Positions 63,881 through 64,000 of a stretch of 64,000 nt of DNA are shown here, piece after piece. The DNA comes from Kurthia massiliensis (GTDB lineage: Bacteria > Bacillota > Bacilli > Bacillales_A > Planococcaceae), in contig NZ_HE610996.1 of NCBI RefSeq assembly GCF_000285555.1, forward strand, positions 650,746 through 714,745, in the 5' to 3' direction. Positions within the stretch are counted from its first letter, which is position 1. The number at the start of each line of letters is the position of its first letter. Made by a program: the position numbers and the translations under genes. The notes beneath the pieces were generated by a model. That model was not told the DNA's origin and did not search any database. It saw only the letters and a program-made list of their open reading frames with translations.

Positions 63881-64000
63881 CTAACTATTGAGCACTTCTA
63901 ATATTTGTTTGCGCAACATGCGCTTTTTGCCATTTTCTAATAGCGTATCTTCTGGAAAATAGATTTTATGGTCATAACGACGTTTCCCTGAAATCGCTTC
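63881..64000 (-). CDS. ywfO: HD-domain phosphohydrolase YwfO, C-terminal end (partial)
   Basis: The last 39 codons are visible, ending at TAG (63881-63883). The tail has a basic block KRRYDHKIYFPED and a helix KKRMLRKQILEVL. The identification rests on its position before ywgA; HD metal residues lie outside the window. Confidence 0.55.
   Translation of the reverse strand, partial: EAISGKRRYDHKIYFPEDTLLENGKKRMLRKQILEVLNS

Overview
The window reads as one chromosomal segment of a low-GC, Gram-positive member of the Bacillales. Gene order follows, almost gene for gene, the B. subtilis ywq-ywf region: ywqB-ywqA, ssbB, ywpF, fabZ, flhP-flhO, mbl, murAA, the atp operon, mnaA-upp-glyA-ywlG-rpiB, ywlE, ywlC-prmC-prfA, tdk-rpmE-rho-glpX-murAZ-tal-fbaA-spo0F, ywjG, pyrG, rpoE, acdA/fadF, ywiB-argS, ywhD, ywhB, ywgA, ywfO. 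Nearly every gene is on the minus strand. Genes such as icmF next to acdA, an IDEAL-domain protein and a B12 salvage operon suggest the Planococcaceae/Caryophanaceae. The sporulation genes that normally sit in this order (spoIID/spoIIQ/spoIIID between murAA and mbl, spoIIR between prmC and ywlC) are absent, while flagellar genes and spo0F remain. This points to a non-sporulating, motile, aerobic genus such as Kurthia or Caryophanon; that is an inference.

Layout. 1-260: end of an IS200/IS605-type tnpB element with its right-end hairpin and a probable omegaRNA. 0.3-7 kb: IDEAL protein, SWIM protein plus SNF2 helicase, SsbB, YwpF, FabZ. 7-10 kb: mbl-flhO-flhP-small membrane protein-fabZ unit. 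10-19.7 kb: murAA, ywzB and the complete F1Fo ATP synthase operon atpIBEFHAGDC, driven by a clear sigma-A promoter with a leader of about 270 nt. 19.8-24.3 kb: upp-mnaA and rpiB-ywlG-glyA, with an elaborate multi-hairpin terminator after glyA. 24.5-30.2 kb: chemoreceptor, protein-arginine phosphatase, tRNA t6A synthase, release factor and its methylase, thymidine kinase. 30.4-39.4 kb: L31 (with an unlisted 51-codon ORF in front of it), Rho, glycolytic/gluconeogenic enzymes, second MurA, Spo0F, CTP synthase with a textbook GGGCTCC reiterative-transcription attenuator. 39.4-48.4 kb: RNA polymerase delta, a small membrane protein, then a fatty/branched-acid operon (fadF-thiolase-acdA-icmF) behind a FadR-like box. 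48.5-57 kb: a ten-gene cobalamin uptake and salvage operon behind a B12 riboswitch and terminator. 57-64 kb: argS-ywiB, a degenerate GGDEF membrane protein, ywhD, ywhB, and a VmlR-type ABC-F resistance gene controlled by a 14-codon leader peptide and a terminator/anti-terminator switch, then ywgA and the end of ywfO.

How the parts connect. The B12 operon makes adenosylcobalamin (the last gene is the adenosyltransferase) and lies directly beside the operon whose last gene, icmF, needs that cofactor. Several genes are controlled by transcription attenuation seen directly in the sequence: pyrG (CTP), the B12 operon (cobalamin) and the ABC-F gene (ribosome stalling). No rRNA, tRNA, CRISPR array or prophage was seen.
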